This document shows, in pieces, positions 7,689 through 14,461 of a stretch of DNA of 16,636 nt. Source of the DNA: Elusimicrobiota bacterium (GTDB taxonomy: Bacteria > Elusimicrobiota > Elusimicrobia > Elusimicrobiales > UBA9959). The stretch spans positions 1 to 16,636 of the forward strand of contig DNQL01000277.1 of assembly GCA_003500765.1 (NCBI GenBank). The letters run 5' to 3'. Position 1 is the first letter of the stretch, and the number at the start of each line of letters is the position of its first letter. The notes beneath the pieces are model-generated. The model made no database searches. It had not been told where the DNA came from and worked only from the letters and a program-made list of their open reading frames with translations. A program made the translations under genes and the position numbers.

Positions 7689-7705
7689 GGGTCTAAAAAT
7701 ATTTA
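7677..7705 (+). promoter_or_regulatory. Rightward sigma-70-like promoter for htpX
   Basis: TTGACT (7677-7682), 17-bp spacer, TATTTA (7700-7705). Initiation near 7712 would give a leader of about 180 nt before htpX. The -35 box occupies the left half of the dyad CTTGAC-TT-GTCAAG (7676-7689), the right half of which holds the leftward -35 box, so the two promoters overlap and may exclude each other or share a regulator. Confidence 0.4.
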
Positions 7706-7894
7706 CAGAATAATCCTTTTTTGAGAGAGCGGAGGACTGAGATGCCCGCACGGGACCGTGTTCCGGCCTGGCGAAAGTGCCCTGTCCCCCACACCTCGTT
7801 GTGGCGCCCGCCGATGCTGCGGCGGGCCCCGCTATTTTGTAAAATATAGGCGGGAAAACGGGGGAGTCACCCCGCTCTCCGGAGGTAAACAGAC

Positions 7895-8782
7895 ATGAAA
7901 TTCGCCAAGCGCATAGTCCTTTTTGTTCTTCTGAATGTCCTCATAATAACCACGCTCTCCATAACGATGCAGCTGCTGGGGGTGCGGCCCTACCTGGACG
8001 CCAACGGCATCGACTACGCCTCGCTTCTGATCTTCTGCCTGGTCTGGGGCATGGGCGGCGCCTTCATCTCGCTGGCCCTTTCGCGCGTGATGGCCAAATG
8101 GATGATGGGCGTTAAGGTTATCGACCCGAGCACCACCGACCCCGCTCTTTCGCGCCTGGTGGTTTCGGTGCACAACCTGGCCAAGGCGGCCGGCCTGCCG
8201 AAGATGCCCGAGGTCGGCGTTTACGACAGTCCCGAGGTCAACGCCTTCGCCACCGGCCCCACGCGTTCGCGCGCGCTGGTCGCGGTGTCCGCGGGCCTGC
8301 TCGACGCGATGGAGTGGGAGCAGGTCGAGGGCGTGCTCGGCCATGAGATCGCCCATATCGCCAACGGCGACATGGTCACCATGACCCTGCTGCAGGGCGT
8401 CATCAACGCCATAGTGATGTTCCTGGCCCGCGTCATCGCTTTCTTCATCTTCCGCAACTCCCGCGACGGCGGCGGCGCCATGAAGTTCCTGGTCATAATC
8501 GTCCTCCAGATAGCGCTGAGCTTCTTCGGCATGATACTGCTGGCCGCTTTCTCCCGCTACCGCGAGTACCGCGCGGACGCGGGCGGCGCCGGCCTGGCCG
8601 GCCGGGAGAAGATGATCAACGCCCTCGAAGGCCTGCGCAAGACCGTACAGTACGCGGACATGACCGGCCAGCAGTCCGTGGCGGCCTTCAAGATCTCGTC
8701 CAAGCCGGGCGGTCTTATGAAGCTTTTCTCCACGCATCCGCCGCTTGAAGAGCGGATCGCCAGGCTGAAGGCGGGCGCGTGA
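7895..8782 (+). CDS. htpX: HtpX-type membrane zinc metalloprotease (M48B)
   Basis: 295 residues, the usual length for HtpX, an inner-membrane protease that degrades misfolded membrane proteins alongside FtsH. Seen: hydrophobic segments at about 5-27 and 39-60 at the N terminus, the zinc-binding HExxH as H150-E151-I-A-H154 in GHEIAHIANGD, two further hydrophobic segments at about 168-190 and 195-217, then EYRADAGGA with the third zinc ligand E224, and a C-terminal STHPPLEERIARL motif typical of M48 proteases. The start is fixed by a strong GGAGGT site at 7881-7886, 8 bp before the ATG. It is preceded by a leader with a GC hairpin and overlaps the next gene by 4 bp (GTGA), so the two products are made together. 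Assignment is firm. Confidence 0.95.
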   Translation: MKFAKRIVLFVLLNVLIITTLSITMQLLGVRPYLDANGIDYASLLIFCLVWGMGGAFISLALSRVMAKWMMGVKVIDPSTTDPALSRLVVSVHNLAKAAGLPKMPEVGVYDSPEVNAFATGPTRSRALVAVSAGLLDAMEWEQVEGVLGHEIAHIANGDMVTMTLLQGVINAIVMFLARVIAFFIFRNSRDGGGAMKFLVIIVLQIALSFFGMILLAAFSRYREYRADAGGAGLAGREKMINALEGLRKTVQYADMTGQQSVAAFKISSKPGGLMKLFSTHPPLEERIARLKAGA

Positions 8783-9456
8783 GAGGGCCGCTGCTGCTGC
8801 TCTCCGCCCTGCTGGCTTTTTCGTTCCAGGGCTGCGCCAGGACTCCAGACAGCCAGTACCGTAATTCGCTGCGCAAGGTGAAAGCTGCGCTGGAGGCCGA
8901 GATTTCCGCGGGCCGTTTCAAGGAATCCGTTTCCGCGGACATGAGGCTCAAGACCGCCAGGGACCGGCTGGACGCGACACTGATGAGCCATCCGTCCGAT
9001 CCTTTCGCCGACGACGCCTACCTGGTAAGGGCCCTCCTGAGGGACCCGGATCTCTCCAGCCCTGAAACCTGGCGGGATTTCCTCAAAAAGCACCCCGCCG
9101 CCGAGTTCGAGCCGTGGTCGGTGGAGAACCTGCAGGGAGTGTTCGGCGACTCCGTGCTGAAAGTTCCGAAGGGTCCCGTTTTCGAGGCCCGCTTTCGCCT
9201 GATATCGGCGCTGGCCTACCGCAAGGCCTGCTCCGACGCCCTTGCCGAAGCCAGGGCTTCCATGTCCCTTTATTCTTCGGCCGGCAAGCCTTCCTCCGTG
9301 GAGGCTATGCTGGCACTCGGCTATCTCAGGGCCGGTTCCTGCTTTTCTAAGTCCGGCGATAAGCGCGCCGCGGAAGCCGCCTACCGGGAGGCGGCCGGCT
9401 TCTTCGATGAGCCGCGCATAAGGGCTTCTTTCGAGCGAGAACTCTCCAAGCGCTGA
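8779..9456 (+). CDS. Small putative lipoprotein, alpha-helical/TPR-like, coupled to htpX
   Basis: 225 residues beginning with GTG at 8779, inside the overlap GTGA with the htpX stop. The N terminus MRGPLLLLSALLAFSFQGCA is a signal peptide with a lipobox-like end; the acylated cysteine would be C19, although Phe/Gln at -3/-2 is less usual than Leu/Ala. The rest is Ala/Leu-rich and helical, with a SHPSDPFADDAYLVRALL segment recalling the spacing of TPR lipoproteins such as BamD (YPxSPYAxxA), and a C-terminal repeat-like helix pair containing AMLALGYLRAGSCFSKSGDK. I do not recognise a named family. The overlap with htpX suggests a job in envelope quality control, for example as a docking or adaptor lipoprotein, but that is inference. 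No gene follows closely; 150 bp separate it from the kinase. Confidence 0.75.
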   Translation: MRGPLLLLSALLAFSFQGCARTPDSQYRNSLRKVKAALEAEISAGRFKESVSADMRLKTARDRLDATLMSHPSDPFADDAYLVRALLRDPDLSSPETWRDFLKKHPAAEFEPWSVENLQGVFGDSVLKVPKGPVFEARFRLISALAYRKACSDALAEARASMSLYSSAGKPSSVEAMLALGYLRAGSCFSKSGDKRAAEAAYREAAGFFDEPRIRASFERELSKR

Positions 9457-9462
9457 AAGGGC

Positions 9463-9491
9463 TTCACAACCGCCGTTTTATTTTGTAATAA
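9463..9491 (+). promoter_or_regulatory. Putative promoter of the histidine kinase gene
   Basis: TTCACA (9463-9468, 5/6 match to TTGACA), 17 bp, TAATAA (9486-9491; an 18-bp spacing gives AATAAT). It lies in a short AT-rich stretch in an otherwise GC-rich gap. Initiation near 9498 would give a leader of about 108 nt. Confidence 0.35.
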
Positions 9492-9533
9492 TTGACCCTA
9501 GGGGTGGGGTAGTTCATAAATAGTTTTCCGCAA

Positions 9534-9600
9534 GACCGGCTTTCGGGCCGGTCAACGTCTTTGCCGCGCGGCGATTTCGCGCCGGTGCGGACGTTTTCGG
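9534..9600 (+). promoter_or_regulatory. Structured leader of the histidine kinase mRNA
   Basis: GACCGGCT (9534-9541) and GGCCGGTC (9546-9553) form an 8-bp stem capped by a UUCG tetraloop. Downstream, AACGTC and GACGTT (about 9554-9559 and 9592-9597) can enclose a second GC-rich element with GCGCG/CGCGC arms. The second stem ends just before the GGGGGGA ribosome binding region ahead of the ATG at 9607. I do not recognise a known riboswitch. The first hairpin lacks a proper U-run, so a leader structure fits better than a terminator. Confidence 0.35.
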
Positions 9601-9606
9601 GGGGAT

Positions 9607-12096
9607 ATGTCAAAACCGGGGAATAAGAACCCTAAGATAAAGCCGGAAGAACCGGCCGGCTTCGGGTCCAGGCTGATCAGGGCCGTCGCCGCCGATTCCT
9701 TCTTCTTTCGTCACGACGGGAAGGGGGTCTTCACCTATGTCAGCCCCTCCGTACGCAGCGTGCTGGGTTACAGCGTAAAAGATTTCCTAAGCCACTATAC
9801 CCGCTACCTGACCCCGGACCCCCGCAACAAAGAGGCGCGCCGCCACACCGGGCTGAGCCTGAAGGGCAGGCGGCAGAAGCCTTACCTGGTGGAGCTCTTC
9901 CACGCCAGGGGCGGCGCCAGGTGGCTCGAGGTGCTGGAGGTCCCCGTCAGGGACGGCCGCGGCAAGGTGGCCGGAGTGGAGGGGGTCGCCCGGGACGTCA
10001 CCGCCAGGGTAAGGGAAGAAAAGGCGCTGGAGGAGAGGCGCCGCGCCCTGGAAGCCGAGATATCCGAGCGGACCCGCCAGCTGGCCGCCGAGCACGCCGC
10101 GGTGAAGAAGAACTGGGCCAACCTGGAGGGCCTGGTCAATAATACCACGGACCTGGTCTGGTCGGTGGACAAGGGCCTCCGGTTCATAACTTTTAACGAG
10201 GCCTACAGGAAAAGTTTCGAGGTCTACTTCTCCGCTCCGGTCCGGCCGGGAGATCCGGCCCTCGAGCGGGCCTCGGCCCCGGAAGTGCATAAATGGAAGA
10301 AACGCTATCAGAAGATCCTGTCGGGGCAGTCTTTCAAGGAGGAGGACTGTTATTCCCGGTCCGGACGCCGGCACTATTTTGAATTCAATTTCAGCCCCAT
10401 ACTGCTCGACGGCAACGTGATAGGGGCCGCCTGCTTCGGCAGGGATGTGACCTCCCGGCGGAAGATGGAAGAGGACCTGCGGCGCGGTTCGGCGCAGCTC
10501 AACGCCATCTTCAACAACTCGCCCATGATAATGCTGCTGGTCAATAAGGAGCGGCGGATAACCAAGATAAGTCTTTCGGGCGTCTCCAGCAGGGCCTCTG
10601 ATATCGGCCGCATGGCCGGCGAGGCGCTGGGCTGCGAGGCGGCGCGGACCGGCCTCTGCGGCAAAGAGAAAGAGTGCGCCAACTGCCCGCTGCGCGAGCT
10701 GCTGAGGGAGACTTTCCGTTCGGGCAAGGCCATAAGCCGCAGGGAGATAGGCCTGACCATCGATAACGAGGAGGTCTGCTTCGTGGCCTCCACCGGGATC
10801 ATCACAGAGGAGGGCGAGCCGCAGGTGCTCATCTGCCTCGACGACGTGACGCGCCTGAAGAAGGCCGAGCTGGCCCTCAAGAAACAGAACGAGGTGCTCG
10901 AAGCCCAGAATATCACCCTTATGGCCCTGGGCAGGAGCCGCAGGGCGGCCGGGCAGGGCCTGGACGCCGCTTTCAGGGAGGCGGCCGAGATCTGCGCCCA
11001 CGCCCTGCGCGTGGACCGCGTCGGAGTCTGGCTCTTCACCGAAGACAAGTCCGCCATGGTCTGCCGGGACATATACGACGCCCCGACCAGGAGGCATTTC
11101 TCCGGCGAGCGCTGGGAGCGGTCCAAGTCGCCGCTCTATTTCAAGGTGATAGAGAGCGAAGGGGTCGTCGCGGCGGCGGACGCCAGGAGGGACCCGCGCA
11201 CCGCGGAGTTCTCCCGGGAATATTTCATCCCCAACGGCATCCTGTCCGTGCTGGACATGCAGATAATGGCCGAGGGCCGCCCCGCCGGCATAGTCTGCGC
11301 GGAGAACGCCAGGGAGCCCAGGGAATGGTCGGCCGCCGACCGGAACCTTCTTTCGGCCGTCTGCGATTATTCCGCGCTGGCCATACTGGAGGAGCGCCGC
11401 GTACAGCTGGAGCGCAGCAAGGACCTGCTCTCCCACGCCATAGTCCACGACCTCAACAATCCCATGACCGCGCTGCTCTGCAACTGCGAGCTGCTGGAGG
11501 AGGAGCTCAGGGAGGCCATGACCGGATCCCAGCTCGAGAGGTTCAAGGACATCTACTACGTGCTCAACGAGATGCGGGAGATGATAAGCGACATACTGCG
11601 CATCAGCAAGATGGAAGCCGGCTCGCTGCAGCTCGACATAAAGCCCGTGCCGGTCAGGGACATCATCGGCGGGGCGATAAAGACGATGTTCCCCAGGGCG
11701 CAGGCCGAACGCAAATCCCTCAAGGCCGGCGCGGCGCCGGCCCGGCTGGTGCGGGCCGACCGCGAGATGGTCGGGCGCGTGCTTCAGAACCTCATCAACA
11801 ACGCGCTCAAGTTCAGCCCTTCGGCCGGCCGGGTCGGCGTCAGGGCCGAGCTCGGGAGCGGGGGGAAGGAAATGCTGTTCTCCGTCAGCGACGCCGGCCC
11901 CGGCATTCCCGAGGAATATATCGGGAGGATATTCGACAAATTCTTCCAGGGTCCGACGGCGGCCGCGGCGCGCGGCGGCATGGGCCTGGGCCTGACTTTC
12001 TGCCGCATGGTCGTGGACGCCCACGGGGGACGCATATGGGCCGAGAACTGCCCGGGAGGGGGGAGCGTTTTCCGCTTCACCCTGCCGTTCAATTGA
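9607..12096 (+). CDS. Cytoplasmic orphan sensor histidine kinase, PAS-PAS-PAS(Cys4)-GAF-HisKA-HATPase
   Basis: 829 residues without a membrane segment, so it senses an intracellular signal. Order: PAS at ~20-135 (FTYVSPSVRSVLGYS, ending DVTARVREE), a charged coiled-coil linker ~135-180, PAS at ~180-295 (ending GRDVTSRRKMEEDLR), a third PAS-like domain at ~296-420 ending DDVTRLKKAE, a coiled linker, GAF at ~440-595, then the transmitter. Phosphoacceptor H614 lies in VHDLNNPMTALL; the N box is LQNLINNALKFSP, G1 is DAGPGIPEE and G2 is GMGLGLTF. The third PAS carries C343, C351, C357 and C360 (CGKEKECANCPLR); the C..C..CxxC pattern occurs in other PAS kinases and could bind metal or react to redox state, which is inferred. 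Asn in HDLNNP rather than HELRTP is typical of a HisKA subgroup. The start follows GGGGGGATATG. No response regulator is in the window. Confidence 0.93.
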   Translation: MSKPGNKNPKIKPEEPAGFGSRLIRAVAADSFFFRHDGKGVFTYVSPSVRSVLGYSVKDFLSHYTRYLTPDPRNKEARRHTGLSLKGRRQKPYLVELFHARGGARWLEVLEVPVRDGRGKVAGVEGVARDVTARVREEKALEERRRALEAEISERTRQLAAEHAAVKKNWANLEGLVNNTTDLVWSVDKGLRFITFNEAYRKSFEVYFSAPVRPGDPALERASAPEVHKWKKRYQKILSGQSFKEEDCYSRSGRRHYFEFNFSPILLDGNVIGAACFGRDVTSRRKMEEDLRRGSAQLNAIFNNSPMIMLLVNKERRITKISLSGVSSRASDIGRMAGEALGCEAARTGLCGKEKECANCPLRELLRETFRSGKAISRREIGLTIDNEEVCFVASTGIITEEGEPQVLICLDDVTRLKKAELALKKQNEVLEAQNITLMALGRSRRAAGQGLDAAFREAAEICAHALRVDRVGVWLFTEDKSAMVCRDIYDAPTRRHFSGERWERSKSPLYFKVIESEGVVAAADARRDPRTAEFSREYFIPNGILSVLDMQIMAEGRPAGIVCAENAREPREWSAADRNLLSAVCDYSALAILEERRVQLERSKDLLSHAIVHDLNNPMTALLCNCELLEEELREAMTGSQLERFKDIYYVLNEMREMISDILRISKMEAGSLQLDIKPVPVRDIIGGAIKTMFPRAQAERKSLKAGAAPARLVRADREMVGRVLQNLINNALKFSPSAGRVGVRAELGSGGKEMLFSVSDAGPGIPEEYIGRIFDKFFQGPTAAAARGGMGLGLTFCRMVVDAHGGRIWAENCPGGGSVFRFTLPFN

Positions 12097-12129
12097 GCCC
12101 GGGTCGGGCACGCCCTCCCCGCAGTAAAG

Positions 12130-12135
12130 TATAAT
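12130..12135 (+). promoter_or_regulatory. -10 box placed for a leaderless SRAP mRNA
   Basis: TATAAT at 12130-12135 is a perfect -10 match. Its last base is 7 nt from the A of the ATG at 12143, so transcription should begin at or within a base or two of the start codon. There is no Shine-Dalgarno sequence before that ATG and no good -35 box. This argues for a leaderless transcript and against the in-frame ATG at 12134, which overlaps the box. Confidence 0.5.
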
Positions 12136-12142
12136 GGACCCT

Positions 12143-12877
12143 ATGTGCGGCCGCTATTCCCAATCGACGGACCTTGCCGAACTCGTAAAGCGTTTCGGCA
12201 TCAAGCAGCCCCCTTTTCATTTTACCCCCAGCTATAATATCGCCCCGGGCGCCTCGACGCCCGTCATAACTCCGGCCGGCCTGCGGCTGCTGAAATGGGG
12301 TTTCGTGCCGGCCTGGTCAGGCGGTCCTTTCCGCGCCGGCCCCGCGATGCCGCTGTTCCCGGCCGGCAGCAGTCCTTTGGAACGCAAGTACTCGGGCGAA
12401 GAGACCAGCCCCGAGGCCCAGCCGGAGACCGAGCCCGAAGGTTTTATAAACGCGAGGGCGGAGGGAATCGCCTCAAGGCCGGCTTTCCGCGCCGCATTTT
12501 ACAATTCCCGCTGCATAATACCGGCCGACGGCTTCTACGAATGGAGCGGCTCCGCCGGCGAAAAGATCCCGTACCGTTTTTCGATGCGCGATGGCGCGCT
12601 TTTCGGGATGGCGGGAGTGTACGAGGAGAAGCGCGGGACTTTCGCGATAATAACGGCGGCCGCTTCCGCTCTCGTCCGCGCGGTGCATCACAGGATGCCG
12701 GTCATACTGGAGCCCCGCCACGAGGCGCTCTGGCTCAATCCGCGCATGCGCGACAGCGAGACGCTGCTGCCGCTGCTGCGCGCCTATGATTCCTCGCTGA
12801 TGCGCGGATACCGCGTTTCGGACATCGTAAACGACCCGAAGCACGATTCTCCCGACTGCGCCAAGCCGCTCGATTAA
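12143..12877 (+). CDS. yedK: SRAP-family abasic-site DNA-protein crosslink protein (YedK/HMCES)
   Basis: 244 residues. SRAP proteins covalently trap abasic sites in single-stranded DNA through the amino group and thiol of Cys2, shielding the lesion. Seen: MCGRYSQS at the N terminus, PSYNIAPG with N32, KWGFVPAW at 51-58, INARAE at 102-107, IIPADGFYEW with E133, and VHHRMPVIL with H182; these match the conserved Cys, Asn, Glu and His of the active site. The start is placed at 12143, not at the in-frame ATG at 12134, because Cys2 must become the N-terminal residue after Met removal. Unusual: about 44 residues separate W58 from N103 where the family usually has about 15, an insert rich in Gly, Pro, Ser and Glu. 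A 3-bp gap leads to the next gene, so it heads an otherwise envelope-directed operon. Confidence 0.93.
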   Translation: MCGRYSQSTDLAELVKRFGIKQPPFHFTPSYNIAPGASTPVITPAGLRLLKWGFVPAWSGGPFRAGPAMPLFPAGSSPLERKYSGEETSPEAQPETEPEGFINARAEGIASRPAFRAAFYNSRCIIPADGFYEWSGSAGEKIPYRFSMRDGALFGMAGVYEEKRGTFAIITAAASALVRAVHHRMPVILEPRHEALWLNPRMRDSETLLPLLRAYDSSLMRGYRVSDIVNDPKHDSPDCAKPLD

Positions 12878-12880
12878 GCG

Positions 12881-14461
12881 ATGAGCTTCATCCATCTTAT
12901 TTTTCCGCTGCTCCTGGCTACGGCCCAGGCCCAGACTTCTCCCGTTTCCCAGCCCGCGGTCCGTTCCACGGCGCCGGCTCCCGGCACTTACGCCTACGGC
13001 ATGGAGCAGCGCCGGGCCGGAGACCACGCCGGGGCGAAAAAAACCTTCATGCAGCTTTTCCTCAAGGATCCTTCCAGCGGAGGAGCTCTCGAGGGCCTTT
13101 CGCTGACAAGTCTGGCGATGGGCCAGCAAGAAGAGGCGCTGGTCTACCTTGAGCAGTGGAACTCCCAGTCGCCGGGCAATCCTTACATACTTAAGCTTCT
13201 TCTTAGGGCCCAGAACTCGCTGCGCGACGGGGAGGGGGCCCTGCTCACCTGCCGCGCGCTGGCCGCCCTGGACCCGCGCGACTGCGCGGTACGCTACCGC
13301 GCGGAATCGCTGGCGGAACGCGTCGATCCAGGCGTTTTCCCGCGGGCCAGGACTTCCCGGACGCTCTCTATAGAGGGGCTGGAGACTTCCAGCCCGCAGC
13401 GCATACTTTACGAGGGCCATTCCGCCGCGGCCCGCTTCCGCCACCGGCTGGGCGCCGGCCTGGACCTCATAGGCGGCGCCGAGATACGCGAGGAGGCCCA
13501 GCGCAACGACGGCAGGGGTTTCACCTATTACGACATACTCGAACAGACCTATTCGGCGGGCCTGGCCCGCCGCTATGGCCGTGGCTCCGGCTGGGAAGCC
13601 GAATATGGGCGTTCCTTCCTTTCCGACATAGAGGGGGATGGCGTGGGCACCCGTGAAGTCAACCGCCTCCGCCTGCACGGCTATACCCGCTTGCGCGGGA
13701 CGGCGCTGCGGTTATGGGTGGACAGCAGGCCGAGGTACCTGAGGGTTTCGGGCGGTACCTCGTATTTCAGGCTGCTGCGCGAGGAGTCCGCGCGGGCCGA
13801 AGCGGAAGGCGGCTCGGGCGGGATATCCTGGCTGGCCCGCGTCGGCGTCACGGATACCTCCGACGGCACCACCGTGCCGGCCTACTCGCTGCGCGGCGGG
13901 CTCGAGTCGGGGCCCTGGTATTTCAATTCTTCCTACTCGCACGTCCAGCAGGAGTTCTACAGCGGCTCGGCCGACGGCCGGCTGCGCTACGTCAATTACG
14001 ACAGGGTGGGGCTGGGCCTGCGCCGGCAGGAGGCGGAGCGCTACCGGGCGGGCGTTTCCGGCGCGGGGACTTTCTACTCCGACGCCAACAGCCTGGGTGA
14101 GCTGGACGCCGAACTGACCGGCTGGCTGCCGCGGAACAGGGAATTCTCCGGTACCTACAGGTTCTCCTTCAGGGACTTCGGGCGTTCCGAGTCCGGCTAC
14201 GATACCGTCGATGAGAAAGGGCACTGGCTGGGCGCCTACTGGCGCCGCTGCCGGGGCCATAACTGGTCGGCCATGGCCGGCTACGAACACGGTTTTATCA
14301 CGGATACCCGGATGAGCTACGACGCCGGTATCTACCTGGCCGAATTAGACTGGTACGCCGGGCCGTCCGGCTCGGTCAGGCTGCAGGCCCGCCGCAAGAC
14401 CACCACAGGCCGCGGGAATTCCTTTTCCGCCGGCCTGCAGGCGAGAATAAGCTTCAAATGA
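12881..14461 (+). CDS. TPR plus outer-membrane beta-barrel protein (YaiO-like)
   Basis: 526 residues. Residues 1-17 are a signal peptide (IHLIFPLLLATAQA, cleaved before QTS). Residues ~35-155 form three TPR-like helix pairs (YAYGMEQRRAGDHAGAKKTF; GQQEEALVYLEQWNSQSPGN; DGEGALLTCRALAALDPRD). From ~170 to the end the sequence alternates polar and aromatic residues in short strands separated by Gly/Asp turns, rich in Tyr, Trp and Arg, ending ISFK: the pattern of an outer-membrane barrel of roughly 16 strands. Best description is a YaiO-type barrel with a TPR front. It resembles in outline the TPR-barrel export porins PgaA and PelB but is much shorter. It starts 3 bp after the SRAP stop and its stop overlaps the next start (ATGA). 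The function is unknown; surface glycan passage is an inference from the neighbour. Confidence 0.8.
   Translation: MSFIHLIFPLLLATAQAQTSPVSQPAVRSTAPAPGTYAYGMEQRRAGDHAGAKKTFMQLFLKDPSSGGALEGLSLTSLAMGQQEEALVYLEQWNSQSPGNPYILKLLLRAQNSLRDGEGALLTCRALAALDPRDCAVRYRAESLAERVDPGVFPRARTSRTLSIEGLETSSPQRILYEGHSAAARFRHRLGAGLDLIGGAEIREEAQRNDGRGFTYYDILEQTYSAGLARRYGRGSGWEAEYGRSFLSDIEGDGVGTREVNRLRLHGYTRLRGTALRLWVDSRPRYLRVSGGTSYFRLLREESARAEAEGGSGGISWLARVGVTDTSDGTTVPAYSLRGGLESGPWYFNSSYSHVQQEFYSGSADGRLRYVNYDRVGLGLRRQEAERYRAGVSGAGTFYSDANSLGELDAELTGWLPRNREFSGTYRFSFRDFGRSESGYDTVDEKGHWLGAYWRRCRGHNWSAMAGYEHGFITDTRMSYDAGIYLAELDWYAGPSGSVRLQARRKTTTGRGNSFSAGLQARISFK

Larger units (their letters stand above)
7365..7894. other. 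530-bp non-coding region between dinB and htpX
   Basis: No convincing gene is present. From left to right it holds a GC hairpin (7393-7416), a degenerate tandem repeat (7463-7576), a second GC-rich dyad (CGGCCC/GGGCCG near 7600), an AT-rich island with overlapping divergent promoters (7660-7705), a possible 35-codon small ORF (7742-7849, ATG after GGAGG at 7731-7735), a hairpin GCCCGCCG/CGGCGGGC (7806-7813 / 7820-7827) followed by CCCGCTATTTTG that could attenuate htpX transcription, and the htpX ribosome binding site. The AT-rich island stands out from the GC-rich flanks. The elements are seen; their functions are inferred. Confidence 0.6.

Noticed and set aside
12097..12109. GCCCG-GGT-CGGGC hairpin after the kinase stop as a terminator
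   Set aside because: The stem is 5 bp, the loop only 3 bases and no T-run follows.
9787..12111. 774-codon open frame on the - strand opposite the kinase gene
   Set aside because: It is a shadow of the kinase codon bias: the + frame has full PAS, GAF, HisKA and ATPase motifs, and the antisense frame is a Pro/Gly/Arg/His-rich sequence with no domain.
12134..12142. Upstream in-frame ATG as start of the SRAP gene
   Set aside because: It overlaps the TATAAT box and would bury the catalytic Cys2 behind three extra residues.
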